DNA from: Physella acuta
Lineage: Eukaryota; Mollusca; Gastropoda; Physidae
Direction: 5' to 3'
Assembly: GCF_028476545.1 (NCBI RefSeq)
Contig: NW_026732278.1
Location: 186,001 to 250,000 of the forward strand
Length of the DNA: 64,000 nt
The translations under genes were made by a program, and so were the position numbers. This document shows, in pieces, positions 49,653-59,686 of this stretch. The stretch's first letter is position 1, and each line of letters starts with the position of its first letter. Under the pieces are notes generated by a model that saw only the letters and a program-made list of their open reading frames with translations, was not told the origin of the DNA and ran no database searches.

Positions 49653-50082
49653 ACCCCCACCCCCACCCCACCCCGTGTCTCCCTGTGCGATGAGCCGAGA
49701 TGCTGGTCAGACTAAATAATTCAACGGCCCAAAACCCAAGACTGGAGTTGAACAACAGTAAAACGTAAAATCAATAAACAAACACAAATTAGCTGGTCAT
49801 ATCCCAGAGTGCTGGGGGGAGGGTGGGGGGAGGGGGTGTCCAACAATTTTAATGCAAAACAACCTTTTAAGTGCTTGTTACGGGTGGAGGGGAAAAGGGG
49901 GGGGGGGCAATATTTTTCTAAGTCCTGGGGGAGGGTGGGAAGGGGTCCACCAACCTTCTAAGTGCTGAGGGTGGGGAGGGTGGGGAGGGTTCAACATTTT
50001 CCAAGTGGTGTGAAATGAAGCGTTGCATCAAACAGAGCGTGAGGTAATGTTTGTGGTCACCAGTAACCTAAAGCCGTCAGGT
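49653..50082. other. Spacer with G-rich tracts
   Basis: Repeated GGGGGGAGGGTGGGG-type runs at 49805-49990, which could form G-quadruplexes. No gene seen. Confidence 0.55.
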
Positions 50083-50572
50083 TAGTGTTTTAACGGTGAC
50101 CTCTGTTTTAACGGTGACCTCCATGTTTTAACGGTGACCTCTATGTTTTGATGGTCACCTCTATGTTTTAATGGTCACCTCTGTTTTAATGGTCACCTCT
50201 GTTTCAACGGTGACCTCTATGTCTTAATGGTCACCTCTATGTTTTAATGGTCACCTCTATGTTTTAATGGTCACCTCTATGTTTTAATGGTCACCTCTGT
50301 TTTAACGGGGACCTCTATGTTTTAACGGTGACCTCTGTTTTAATGGTGACCTCTGTTTTAATGGTGACCTCTATGTTTTAATGGTGACCTCTGTTTTAAC
50401 GGTGACCTCTGTTTTAATGGTGACCTCTATGTTTTAACGGTGACCTCTATGTTTTAACGCTGACCTCTGTTTTAATGGTGACCTCTATGTTTTAATGGTC
50501 ACCTCTATGTTTTAACGGTGACCTCTATGTTTTAACGGTGACCTCTATGTTTTAATGGTGACCTCTGACCTA
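50083..50572. repeat. 19/22-bp minisatellite, about 24 copies
   Basis: Alternating units of GTTTTAACGGTGACCTCT and the longer form with an extra TAT; AACGGTG, AATGGTG and AATGGTC variants. Confidence 0.95.
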
Positions 50573-50889
50573 AAGCCGTTAGTCTATAACTGACCCCTAC
50601 ATCTAAACCATGAAAAAGTTGGCTTATATCCTGTAGGTCTATGAGTGGATTATACCACATGTAAACATTCTATGTTTAGTCTCAATTCACCTAAGTAACG
50701 ATTTAAGCAACAGATGGTTTAGGTGTTTTTATATATAAAATCACATAGTTTATCGTCATAACAGTCTCGAATTTAAAAAATAAAAAATTTCGAATGTAAA
50801 CACAAATCCATTTCCGGCACATGCGCACTAAACTTGAGCTTTAGGACGGGGCTATATTTTCTAGCATTGGAGTGTAAGTTTTGTAGTAA
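50573..50889. other. Spacer with an NRF-1/ETS-like pair
   Basis: TTTCCGGCACATGCGCAC at about 50811-50828 joins an ETS-like and an NRF-1-like core. No exon was found nearby. Confidence 0.35.
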
Positions 50890-51410
50890 TCTTTCTGTAG
50901 TTATTCATTCTGTAGTAATGGAGATGTAGTTATTTCCTCAGTATTAACCTTGCTGTAGTTATTCCCCCTGTAGTATGTAGTTATTCCCCCTGTATTAAAC
51001 TTGCTGTAGTTATTCCCCCTGTAGTATGTGATATTCCCTCTGGAGTAATGTTGATGTAGTTATTTACCATGTAATGTGGTTATTCCCCCTGTTGTAACGT
51101 TGCTGTAGTTATTCCCTCCTGTAGTGTGTAGTTATTCCCCCTGTAGTATGTAGTTATTCCCCCTGTAGTGTGTAGTTATTCCCCCTGTAGTGTGTAGTTA
51201 TTCCCCCTGTAGTGTGTAGATATTCCCTCTGTAGTGTGTAGTTATTCCCCCTGTAGTATGTAGTTATTCCCCCTGTAGTGTGTAGTTATTCCCCCTGTAG
51301 TGTGTAGTTATTCCCCCTGTAGTGTGTAGATATTCCCTCTGTAGTGTGTAGTTATTCCCCCTGTAGTATGTAGTTATTCCCCCTGTAGTGTGTAGTTATT
51401 CCCCCTGTAT
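50890..51410. repeat. 22-bp minisatellite with 110-bp higher order
   Basis: The unit is GTAGTGTGTAGTTATTCCCC then CT. From about 51120 the variant order (TATG, TGTG, TGTG, TGTAGATATTCCCTC) repeats roughly every 120 bp, indicating multi-unit duplication. Confidence 0.93.
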
Positions 51411-51835
51411 CCACGAGACCGGGGCCATGAATTAGAAATGGGCTGGATCTTTGCGGCGTCCTTGGAGGGGCCCGGCATGAATATTGTGTGAGGGCTCGAG
51501 GAAAAACCTCGTTTAACTCTTAGTTGCCGGGTTATTTTTAGACCTGATGTTACCGCCGGCTAGTGTTGGTCACACTGTCACCCAGACATTGCGACAGTTC
51601 GACTTGACGCTCTTAAAATTGCATCGGCCACTAAAGAATTGAATCGCTAATTAAAAAAACACATTTTAAAGCTAAACTTCAGAAAATAAAATGCAAAAAC
51701 TATTTGTGGAAACAAGAGCCCACTCTTAGATACTATTTTTAGTACATAAAGATGTTTAACATTCAAAGACTTTTCAAGGCAAAAAAAATACCGTCAGAGT
51801 TGTATATAAAATATTGTAGGCGCCCTTTCAAGCAG
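51411..51835. other. Spacer, no gene seen
   Basis: Non-repetitive and moderately GC-rich to about 51.6 kb. No supported frame. Confidence 0.45.
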
Positions 51836-51985
51836 GCAGACAAGACACCCCGACACTTGGGGTGTCACAGACAGGACACCCAGACACTTGGGGTGTTACA
51901 CACAGGACACCCCGACACTTGGGGTGTCACAGACAAGACACCCCGACACTTGGGGTGTTATAGACAAAACACCCCTACCCTCGGG
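51836..51985. repeat. 31-bp minisatellite, about 4.5 copies, hairpin-forming
   Basis: Each unit carries ACACCCC, a GACACTT loop, then GGGGTGT: perfect 7-bp arms. Units are separated by CACAGACAAG or similar. Confidence 0.92.
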
Positions 51986-52784
51986 GACAAGACTTGACGA
52001 CCCAGGAGTGTCACAGAAACCCACCAATCGATTGATTTCGATCAAGAACTAAGCCAGTGAAACAAAAAAAAAACGGGGTTAAAATAAAACTAGCGGCTGT
52101 TTGTAAAAAAAAAATTAAAAATTCCATCTTTTTTTGGTACAACGCAAACATTTGCACTGGTCTAACCCTGCCATTACAGAGAAACTTTTTATACGTACAG
52201 TGAGAATAACATTGACCGATATTAACCTTATACGTCGGTTCTGGTTTTCTTGGGTAGTTTGATGTGGTTTTAATTCTGATAACGTTTTAGCATACGCTTG
52301 CGTTTAAGATTATCGGTAGACCGTAAAACTCATGTCTCTTATCTCCCCACCCCCTCCTTATATTAAAGACGTCTCAATCACTGTCTCTCACGCGCGTCAA
52401 AACCATCAGCTCTGACGTCACTCTGACGTCCATGGTTATATTACACAACCCGTCATAAAGTTTCAACCATTACGTCAAGACGTAAAGAGTGTGTGGAGTA
52501 ACAAAAAACCGTTGACTGGGTTCTGTGATCAAATTCTTCAAAACGAGCCAACCAATCATCAGCGGCTTCGTTCCTTACCCCATCAGCGAACATGCCAACA
52601 GCTTCTCATTAACTCCGTCACCCCCCACCCCCCACAAACCTTTTCTCATTAATTCTGTCTCTGTGTTCTACCCCCCCCCCCCCTCCCCCCTCAGTCTAGT
52701 CTCTCCCCACCAAAGAAAAATTGCCAGTTCATATGAGAAACATGAATTTTTACTCATTCCATTTGTCTGTTGGATCTCCCTCAA
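51986..52784. other. Spacer, no gene seen
   Basis: Contains TGACGTC words at about 52413-52430 and C-rich runs at 52620-52690. No gene supported. Confidence 0.45.
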
Positions 52785-52998
52785 ACCCACCTCTATGGTC
52801 TAAATGTTGGATGTTCCATCAACCCACCTCTAGGGTCTAAATGTTGGATGTTCCATCAACCCACCTCTATGGTTTAAATGTTGGATGTTCCATCAACCCA
52901 CCTCTATGGTCTAAATGTTGGATGTTCCATCAACCCACCTCTAGGGTCTAAATGTTGGATGTTCCATCAACCCACCTCTATGGTCTAAATGTTGGATG
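52785..52998. repeat. 37-bp minisatellite, about 6 copies
   Basis: The unit contains CCTCTATGGTCTAAATGTTG then GATGTTCCATCAACCCA. Confidence 0.95.
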
Positions 52999-53192
52999 CC
53001 TCCCCCCCCCAACCTCACATATACAGCCTCAACCATTCATCTCTTGCATGATACGACGAAAGTTGTTCCATGTTAAAAATGTCGAGCTAGCGGGGGTAGA
53101 TAGCCCAACAATACTAGATCTAGACCAAATACAACAAAAGTCAACATGTCCAGGCTGTTCGATAAATAACACAAATACAGAGTTCACACAAC

Positions 53193-53249
53193 CAGTGGCG
53201 GAACTAGAAAAAAAGGGCCACCCCGCAAAAACAATTTTTAGGCCCCCCC

Positions 53250-53313
<64 letters not shown>

Positions 53314-54047
53314 AAACACAAAATACGAACAGAGCATAGGATACTCATTGCTAGCCTGTTCGGGTTTTGAAAAAAAGTCTTGTTTTTTTCAATTAAAACA
53401 AATTACTACATCATGTCATGTGTGTAAGTGCATTAGCGTGTTTTGAAAAAACAGTTTTATTTTTTCTACTATGGGTTCTCTTAACGTCTATCTGGCCAAA
53501 AGAATATAAAACATTAAATCTTTGTAGAAGTAATGGTGTCTCGTGTTATGATTATTTTTACCTTTTTTTGTATTTATATTATTAATTTTAAATACGTTTC
53601 CTTTTTATACTATGTCATTCTTTAGTAAGTACTTTATGAAAAAATATTTAGTAAGAGAAGTTGCTTTTAAATTTGTTTAGTACAAATCTATTAAAAGGAG
53701 CTTATGAGCACCCCAATTTGACTATTTAAAAAAGGGAAATAAGTCATGGAAGTAGTTTGAACGTTTGCTTATCTTTGTTAAGTTTAATTGTAGAAAAGAA
53801 AGGACTTGGCTTTCACGGTGGTTTAAAAACAAAGGGAAAAAGAATATACAAGAGCGTGGGGATGGTGTCTATAGAATAAAGATAATCTAACCGCAGCTAT
53901 GGTAATCGTTTTACAAAACAAACATTAAGTAAAAAATTGCAAGAAAATTAGATTTTTTAACTATAATAAAAATTATCAGTGTCGGCCGTGGGCCCCTAAA
54001 TGGCGTGGGCCCCCCCCCGCATTGCGGGGTCTGTAGTTCCGCCCCTG
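53193..54047. mobile_element. hAT non-autonomous element, 855 bp
   Basis: Inverted ends CAGTGGCGGAACTA and TAGTTCCGCCCCTG match except for one base. They are flanked by a perfect 8-bp target duplication CACACAAC at 53185-53192 and 54048-54055. CAGKGGCGGA-type ends and the 8-bp duplication identify hAT. Subterminal GGCCC-rich stretches lie at both ends and a (TA)n tract at about 53251-53310. The interior is AT-rich and non-coding. Confidence 0.92.
53251..53310. repeat. (TA)n microsatellite within the hAT element
   Basis: About 30 TA dinucleotides, just inside the left subterminal GGCCCCCCCCC stretch. Confidence 0.97.
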
Positions 54048-54174
54048 CACACAACGCATATTTTAAAGCTGCGTTAAAAACAACAAAGATCTACGCGAAC
54101 AAAGTGAGAGCTGGCAGCTTCATATCATTACCAGCCAAACAACTTTTGTCAAATATTTTAGAGGACCCCTTACC

Positions 54175-54722
54175 TGTGACTCCCACCCCCCACCTGTGAC
54201 TCCCACCCCCTAAAACCTCCCCCACCTGTGACTCCCACCCCCTACCTGAGACTCCCACCCCCTACCTTAAACTTCCACCCCCACCTGTGACTACCAACCT
54301 ACCTTAGACTACCACCCCCTACATGAGACTCCCACCCCCTACCTTAAACTTCCACCCCCACCTGTGACTACCAACCTACCTTAGACTACCACCCCCTACA
54401 TGAGACTCCCACCCCCTACCTTAAACTTCCACCCCCACCTGTGACTACCAACTTACCTTAGACTACCACCCCCTACCTGAGACTCCCACCCCTACCTTAA
54501 ACTTCCACCCCCACCTGTGACTACCAACCTACCTAAGACTACCACCCCCACCTGTGACTCCCACCCCTTACCTGAGACTTCCACCCCCACCTGTGACTAC
54601 CAACCTACCTTAGACTACCACCCCCCACCTGTGACTCCCACCCCCTACCTTAAACTTCCACCCCCACCTGTGACTACCAACCTACCTTAGACTACCAACC
54701 CTCACCTGTAACTACCACCCCT
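54175..54722. repeat. C-rich minisatellite, 18-60-bp compound units
   Basis: Units such as CACCTGTGACTACCAACCTA, CCTTAGACTACCACCCCCTA and CCTTAAACTTCCACCCCCAC in a repeating order of about 80 bp. The plus strand is rich in C and poor in G. Confidence 0.93.
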
Positions 54723-55171
54723 CGCGTGAGTACTACCCAATATCCGTAACTTCAAACCAACAAAAGAACCACTAATACCACTGAAACGGAAATGATTGCC
54801 AAAAAAAAAAAAAAAAAAAACTCCCCTGAAACACCTTATCGTGTTTACAAGAACTAGACATTCCAGACAGTACAAAATGTACACGAGCATATAATACATG
54901 TTTCCTCTTCCGGCTGAAGCACGCGCATGCGTGGCTGGTGTGAATCTGTTGTCAGCCCAGCGCCACCAGACGAGGGAAGCCAGCAGTTCATTGAAGGATT
55001 CAGCCAACAAACGGCTCATTTACCCGATTCAATTTATCCAGTTCAATTGTTTCTAATCAGGCGAACACTCACACACACGCATACACACACGCATTCACTC
55101 AGACATCTGCACACATCCACAAATCAAGGCTGGAAAAAAACAAATTGGTGCCGTGTCTGAACGTGTTGAAG
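54723..55171. other. Spacer with a promoter-like word cluster
   Basis: TTCCGG and CGCGCATGCG at about 54908-54930 resemble ETS and NRF-1 sites; a CA-rich microsatellite follows at 55070-55110. No exon found. Confidence 0.4.
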
Positions 55172-55532
55172 ATATGGTTAGTGGTGACATGGTTGGGCTC
55201 ACTAAAAGATATGTTTAGTTGTGTTGGGCTGACTAAAAGATATGTTTAGTGTTGACACGGTTGGGCTGACTAAAAGATATGTTTAGTGGTGACACGGTTG
55301 GGCTGACTAAAAGATATGTTTAGTTTTGACACGGTTGGGCTGACTAAAAGATATGTTTAGTGGTGACACGGTTGGGCTGACTAAAAGATATGTTTAGCTG
55401 TGACACGGTTGGGCTGACTAAAAGATATGTTTAGTTGTGACACGGTTGGGCTGACTAAAAGATATGTTTAGTGGTGACACGGTTGGGCTGACTAAAAGAT
55501 ATGTTTAGTTTTGACATGGTTGGGCTGACTAA
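55172..55532. repeat. 37-bp minisatellite, about 9 copies
   Basis: The unit contains GGTTGGGCTGACTAAAAGAT then ATGTTTAGTGGTGACAC. Confidence 0.95.
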
Positions 55533-55639
55533 AAATAGAACAAAAATAAGGTGAGGATCCAGATATACATAGGTAAGGCAGGAAGATGCGAGAGTTTGTC
55601 TGGCACCGGGCACGTACGTGTTTGTGTGTTATCGTGTTA

Positions 55640-55762
55640 ATATATGTGTTGTATGTCAACGTATCTTGTTGTATGTCAACATATCTTGTTGTATGTCAAT
55701 ATATCTTGTTGTACGGCAACATATCTTGTCGTACGGCAACATATCTTGTTGTAAGTCTCGAT
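55640..55762. repeat. 20-bp minisatellite, 6 copies
   Basis: The unit is GTTGTATGTCAACATATCTT, with GTACGGC variants in later copies. Confidence 0.92.
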
Positions 55763-55784
55763 AAGGGATCAAGACAGTAATTCT

Positions 55785-55897
55785 ACAGTTGTACAAGACG
55801 CACGGTAACTACAGGTGTACAAGACACACGGTAACTATAGGTGTACAAGACACACGGTAACTATAGGTGTACAAGACACACAGTAACTACAGGTGTC
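55785..55897. repeat. 26-bp minisatellite, 4 copies
   Basis: The unit contains GTGTACAAGACACACGGTAA then CTATAG. Confidence 0.92.
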
Positions 55898-56352
55898 GCT
55901 CATTTGAGAGACAATCACTGGATGAACGGCACGAGCCAATGTAAAGGTCTTAGATTTAGACGCGACCGGACTCCCCCCCCCCATCCCACCCCACAGAGTT
56001 ATGAATGAGAAGAAATATCAACCATCATCTGGTGCTACTAGTCCTAGAGGTGGATCACGTGGGGTTTGACTGGGACGTTGAGTTCCTTCATGTCAGATCA
56101 GAGAATGTTTAGTTTATATGCTAGTGGTCAATGCCAACACAAGAATGTTTAGCGCAAAGGCTGGTGGTCAATGCCACATCAGAGAATGTTAAGTCCAAAG
56201 GCTAAAGGTGAAGAAGAATGCTTGGTTAAATCAACGTCTAAAGATGACCAGAGGCTCGAAACGTTGGTCAACCGGTGACGTTGCACACAATGGCGGGTTA
56301 AAATATCAAGCGGCCAACTTTCTCAGTCGAGTTCAACGACCTCCACCAAAGG
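55898..56352. other. Spacer with a 41-bp three-copy repeat
   Basis: AGAATGTTTAG plus GGTCAATGCCA recurs at about 56102, 56142 and 56183. A poly(C) run lies at 55974-55982. No gene seen. Confidence 0.55.
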
Positions 56353-57026
56353 GGACCGGGAGTGATCTCCCCTAAACTTTCTCGAATATTCTTATATAAA
56401 AAAAAACAGGGGATGGGAACTCGGGATATAGACATGAATTTTAATCCACTTTAAATACTTAAACTTTTTAAAATAGAATAAAATCTCGTAGAAAAAAAAG
56501 AATTGCACACAAGTGAACGCCAAATAAAATGTGCATAATAGTGCGGAATATTATTAGTACTTTATAAATATACATTAGTTTTTGAGAAATCGGAAATAGC
56601 GTAAATTACTACTTCCGGTCAACGGGAATTACTCACAATTTGACAGAAGGTAGAGAATTAGATCTTTTACTTACATGTGAAATTTCATTTATCTATCTGA
56701 AATAGTACTCAAGGTCTGGGCTTTTGAAAAATTCAAAGTAAAAAAAAGTACCACTTCCGGTTATCGGAAATCGCTCAAATGTTGATTCGGTTCTACGATT
56801 TTGATAAAATACTTATATATGAAATTCCATCAACCTAGCTGTAACGGTACTCAAGTTAGCGTGTTTATAGACACACACACACATACACACAGACATACGG
56901 ACAAGATTGCAAAATTATGTTTTTCCGTATCAGTGAGGTGTAAAACGTCGAGATTTGTAAAAATCTCGATTTTTTTTGCACGATTACAAGACTTTCTTTA
57001 TACCTCGTAGATCTATATACGAGAAA
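56353..57026 (+). repeat. 0.7-kb dispersed repeat, copy C
   Basis: Same family as 7228-7995 and 20538-21196. It starts ACCGGGAGTGATCTCCCCTA and ends TATACGAGAAAA, with a CA microsatellite at about 56870-56892. It is very similar to copy B over its whole length. Confidence 0.82.
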
Positions 57027-57297
57027 ACAAAAAAGGCAAACTTTTTACATCCGACAAGACATACATGTGTTAACAGACAGAAAGTTCCATTCTAATTGCG
57101 TTCATTATTGATTGGAGCGGGAGTTTGATCTGTTGGGGGGCGCGGCCAGCCGGGGTCAGGCGCCATTGTTCTTGTCTGCTTATCGCGCCACTTCAATGGT
57201 AGACAATTGCCAGACGCCGCACATAGAAGACATTTTGTCTGGGGATATTCTGGTCACGGGAAACCTGCACGTCATAGTTTCTGCTTTGTTAACGTTT
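57027..57297. other. Spacer, doubtful short frame
   Basis: A 67-codon frame at 57112-57315 begins MEREFDLLGGAASRGQ and ends just inside the next array. No domain or splice evidence, so it is not called. Confidence 0.35.
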
Positions 57298-57835
57298 GTT
57301 AATGGACTTTGTTAGCCCCTAGCTCAGCAGACTTTGTTAGCCACTAGTTTAGTAGACTTTGTTCGCCCCTAGTTTAGTAGAATTTGTTAGCCCCTAGTTT
57401 GGTAGACTTTGTTAGCCCCTAGTTTAGTGGACTTTGTTAGCCCTTAGTTTAGTAGACTTTGTTAGCCCCTAGTTTAGTAGACTTTGTTAGTTCTAGTTTA
57501 GTATTCTTTGTTCGCCCCTTGTTTAGTAGACTTTGTTAGCCCCTAGTTTAGTAGACTTTGTTAGTTCTAGTTTAGTATTCTTTGTTCGCCCCTAGTTTAG
57601 TAGACTTTGTTCGCCCCTAGTTCAGCAGACTTTGTTAGCCACTAGTTTAGTAGACTTTATTAGCCCCTAGTTCAGCAGAATTTGTTAGCCCCTAGTTTAG
57701 TAGACTTTGTTAGCCCCTAGTTTAGTAGACTTTGTTAGCCCCTAATTCAGCAGACTTTGTTAGCCACTAGCTTAGTAGACTTTGTTAGCCCCTAGTTTAG
57801 TAGACTTTGTTAGCCACTAGTTAGTAAACTTTGAT
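57298..57835. repeat. 24/25-bp minisatellite, about 22 copies
   Basis: The unit is CCCTAGTTTAGTAGACTTTG then TTAG. A TTCTAGTTTAGTATTCTTTG variant occurs twice, about 74 bp apart, a sign of multi-unit duplication. Confidence 0.95.
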
Positions 57836-58192
57836 TTAATTGACTTGGTTAGCCTTTACTTCAAACTTTTATATTTTATCGTGCTTTTGATATGTAAATA
57901 ACACACAAAAATCGTGTGCATGTTTTTGACGAAGCAAAGATGAATAGCAAACATATGTGCTGTATCGAACGTTTGATCCTCGAGTCAGATGTTACGTGTC
58001 AACAACTAGAACCAACAGTTGCGGCCCTTCTGTGTTTTCTTTATTCAGTATGTAGGCCAAGCCATTGCTAGAAATCAACTGTCAAATCAACACACGTATA
58101 CAAAGACACTCATGGCACACCAGAGTCCTAGTTGGAGACGTGGAAATGGTTTTTAGAAATGGAAATACAAAACGTCAATGAAGGCTTATAAA
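57836..58192. other. Spacer, no gene seen
   Basis: AT-rich sequence between arrays with nothing recognisable. Confidence 0.45.
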
Positions 58193-58612
58193 AGCTCTCT
58201 GTCTACCATCAAATAGCTCTCTGCCTACCATCAACCAGCTCTCTGCCTACCATCAACACAAACAGCTCTCTGCCTACCATCAAACAGCTCTCTGCCTACC
58301 ATCAAACAACTCTCTGCCTACCATCAAACAGCTCTCTGCCTACCATCAACACAAACAGCTCTCTGCCTACCATCAAACAACTCTCTGCCTACCATCAACA
58401 CAAACAGCTCTCTGCCTACCATCAAACAGCCCTCTGCCTACCATCAAACAGCTCTCTGCCTACCATCAACACAAACAGCTCTCTGCCTACCATCAAACAA
58501 CTCTCTGCCTACCATCAACACAAACAGCTCTCTGCCTACCATCAAACAGCTCTCTGCCTACCATCAAACAGCTCTCTGCCTACCATCAACACAAACAGCC
58601 CTCTGCCTCCCA
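58193..58612. repeat. 20/25-bp minisatellite with higher order
   Basis: CTCTCTGCCTACCATCAAAC units (20 bp) alternate with 25-bp units having an extra ACACA. A block of several units recurs within the array. Confidence 0.95.
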
Positions 58613-58742
58613 TTAAACAGCCCTCTGCCCACAATGACCGCCATGGACCAACCCTCACCGCCTATAGAGCTGGCCTCCCATTAAACAGCCCTCTGCCCAC
58701 AATGACCGCCATGGACCAACCCTCACCGCCTATAGAACTGAA
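58606..58742. repeat. 68-bp duplication (two copies)
   Basis: CCTCCCATTAAACAGCCCTC followed by ACAATGACCGCCATGGACCA starts at 58606 and again at 58674. It grows out of the adjacent CTCTGCC array. Confidence 0.92.
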
Positions 58743-59686
58743 CTACCAACAGCCAACTTATCTCCGTCCATCAACCAATGGACGAAATTCAGTCCGGGCT
58801 GGCCCACGGACATGCACGGGAAACGAATAAATATTAATCATACGATTATATGAGCAGTGACAAGGGTCGACAACAACAGCCCCAATCAATGGGCAGTAAT
58901 CCCATGGACCGGCATTAATCAGCCCGACATCGCTTTAAAATCAATTGTATTTCCGAGCCGTCTACGTAACAAGGAAAAAAAAACGAACACAAAAATGAAT
59001 TACAGAATGAAGGAGATAAAGGAAGGTGGCGGGGGGGGGGGGGGGGGATTATAAATGGAGGGGTGGGGGACGGGTGTCTCCGGCTGATTGTGAGTAAATA
59101 ACAGAAGAAAACATGCACGAGCTTTTATTCCGGTGATGCGCGTGAGGCCCACATGGTCACCGACTAAAGGTTACACGCGAGGCAACCAGCGGGAGTGAAG
59201 ATACGCTGAAATGATACGCTAAAGTACACCTAGACAGGCAGGGAGAAAGGAAAACTAAGGGGAAATAATGCCTTCAACAACCATCAACGTCATCGACACG
59301 TACACAAAAAATACCGGAGCAGAAGTTATTTCCCTTCTTTGTTTTTAAACGATTGCATCATGTTACGTCAGAGCTCATTTGACGAGCTAAATACCACAAC
59401 ATTTCCAGTCCAACTATTCACACATGACTAGCTCTGTCGTTTAGCCACGTGTTCAAGATGGGATTGCTGACAAGTTTTGGGACTAAAAATAGAAGCAGAA
59501 AAAAAAATGAACTCGGCATAGTTTCACTCACTGCTTGGTGTATCTTCATCTCAAGAACATTAGGGTCAGTGAGTTAACGCGGTGCGCAGCAAACATGGCA
59601 CCTAACAGCTGCTCATGCCATTCGTTCACTGCACACAGCGCGCGCTTATTGTTGAGCTATAAATAGACTTTTTCGCCGAGAATGAT
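58743..59686. other. Spacer with a TATA-like box, no gene seen
   Basis: Contains a poly(G) run at 59029-59047, a GC-rich CAGCGCGCGC word at about 59636 and TATAAATAG at about 59658. No exon is supported. Confidence 0.45.
59658..59666 (+). promoter_or_regulatory. TATA-like box beside the 40-bp array
   Basis: TATAAATAG lies about 30 bases upstream of the start of the 2.1-kb array. A match to the TATA consensus only; no initiator or transcript evidence. Confidence 0.25.

Noticed and set aside
48905-49666. 253- and 232-codon minus-strand frames
   Set aside because: Two overlapping frames of a 48-bp repeat; artefactual.
23623-53337. Frames with Ile-Tyr runs across (TA)n tracts
   Set aside because: Translations of dinucleotide repeats.
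57112-57315. 67-codon plus-strand frame
   Set aside because: Looks less repetitive than most, but has no recognisable domain or splice signals and runs into the next minisatellite.
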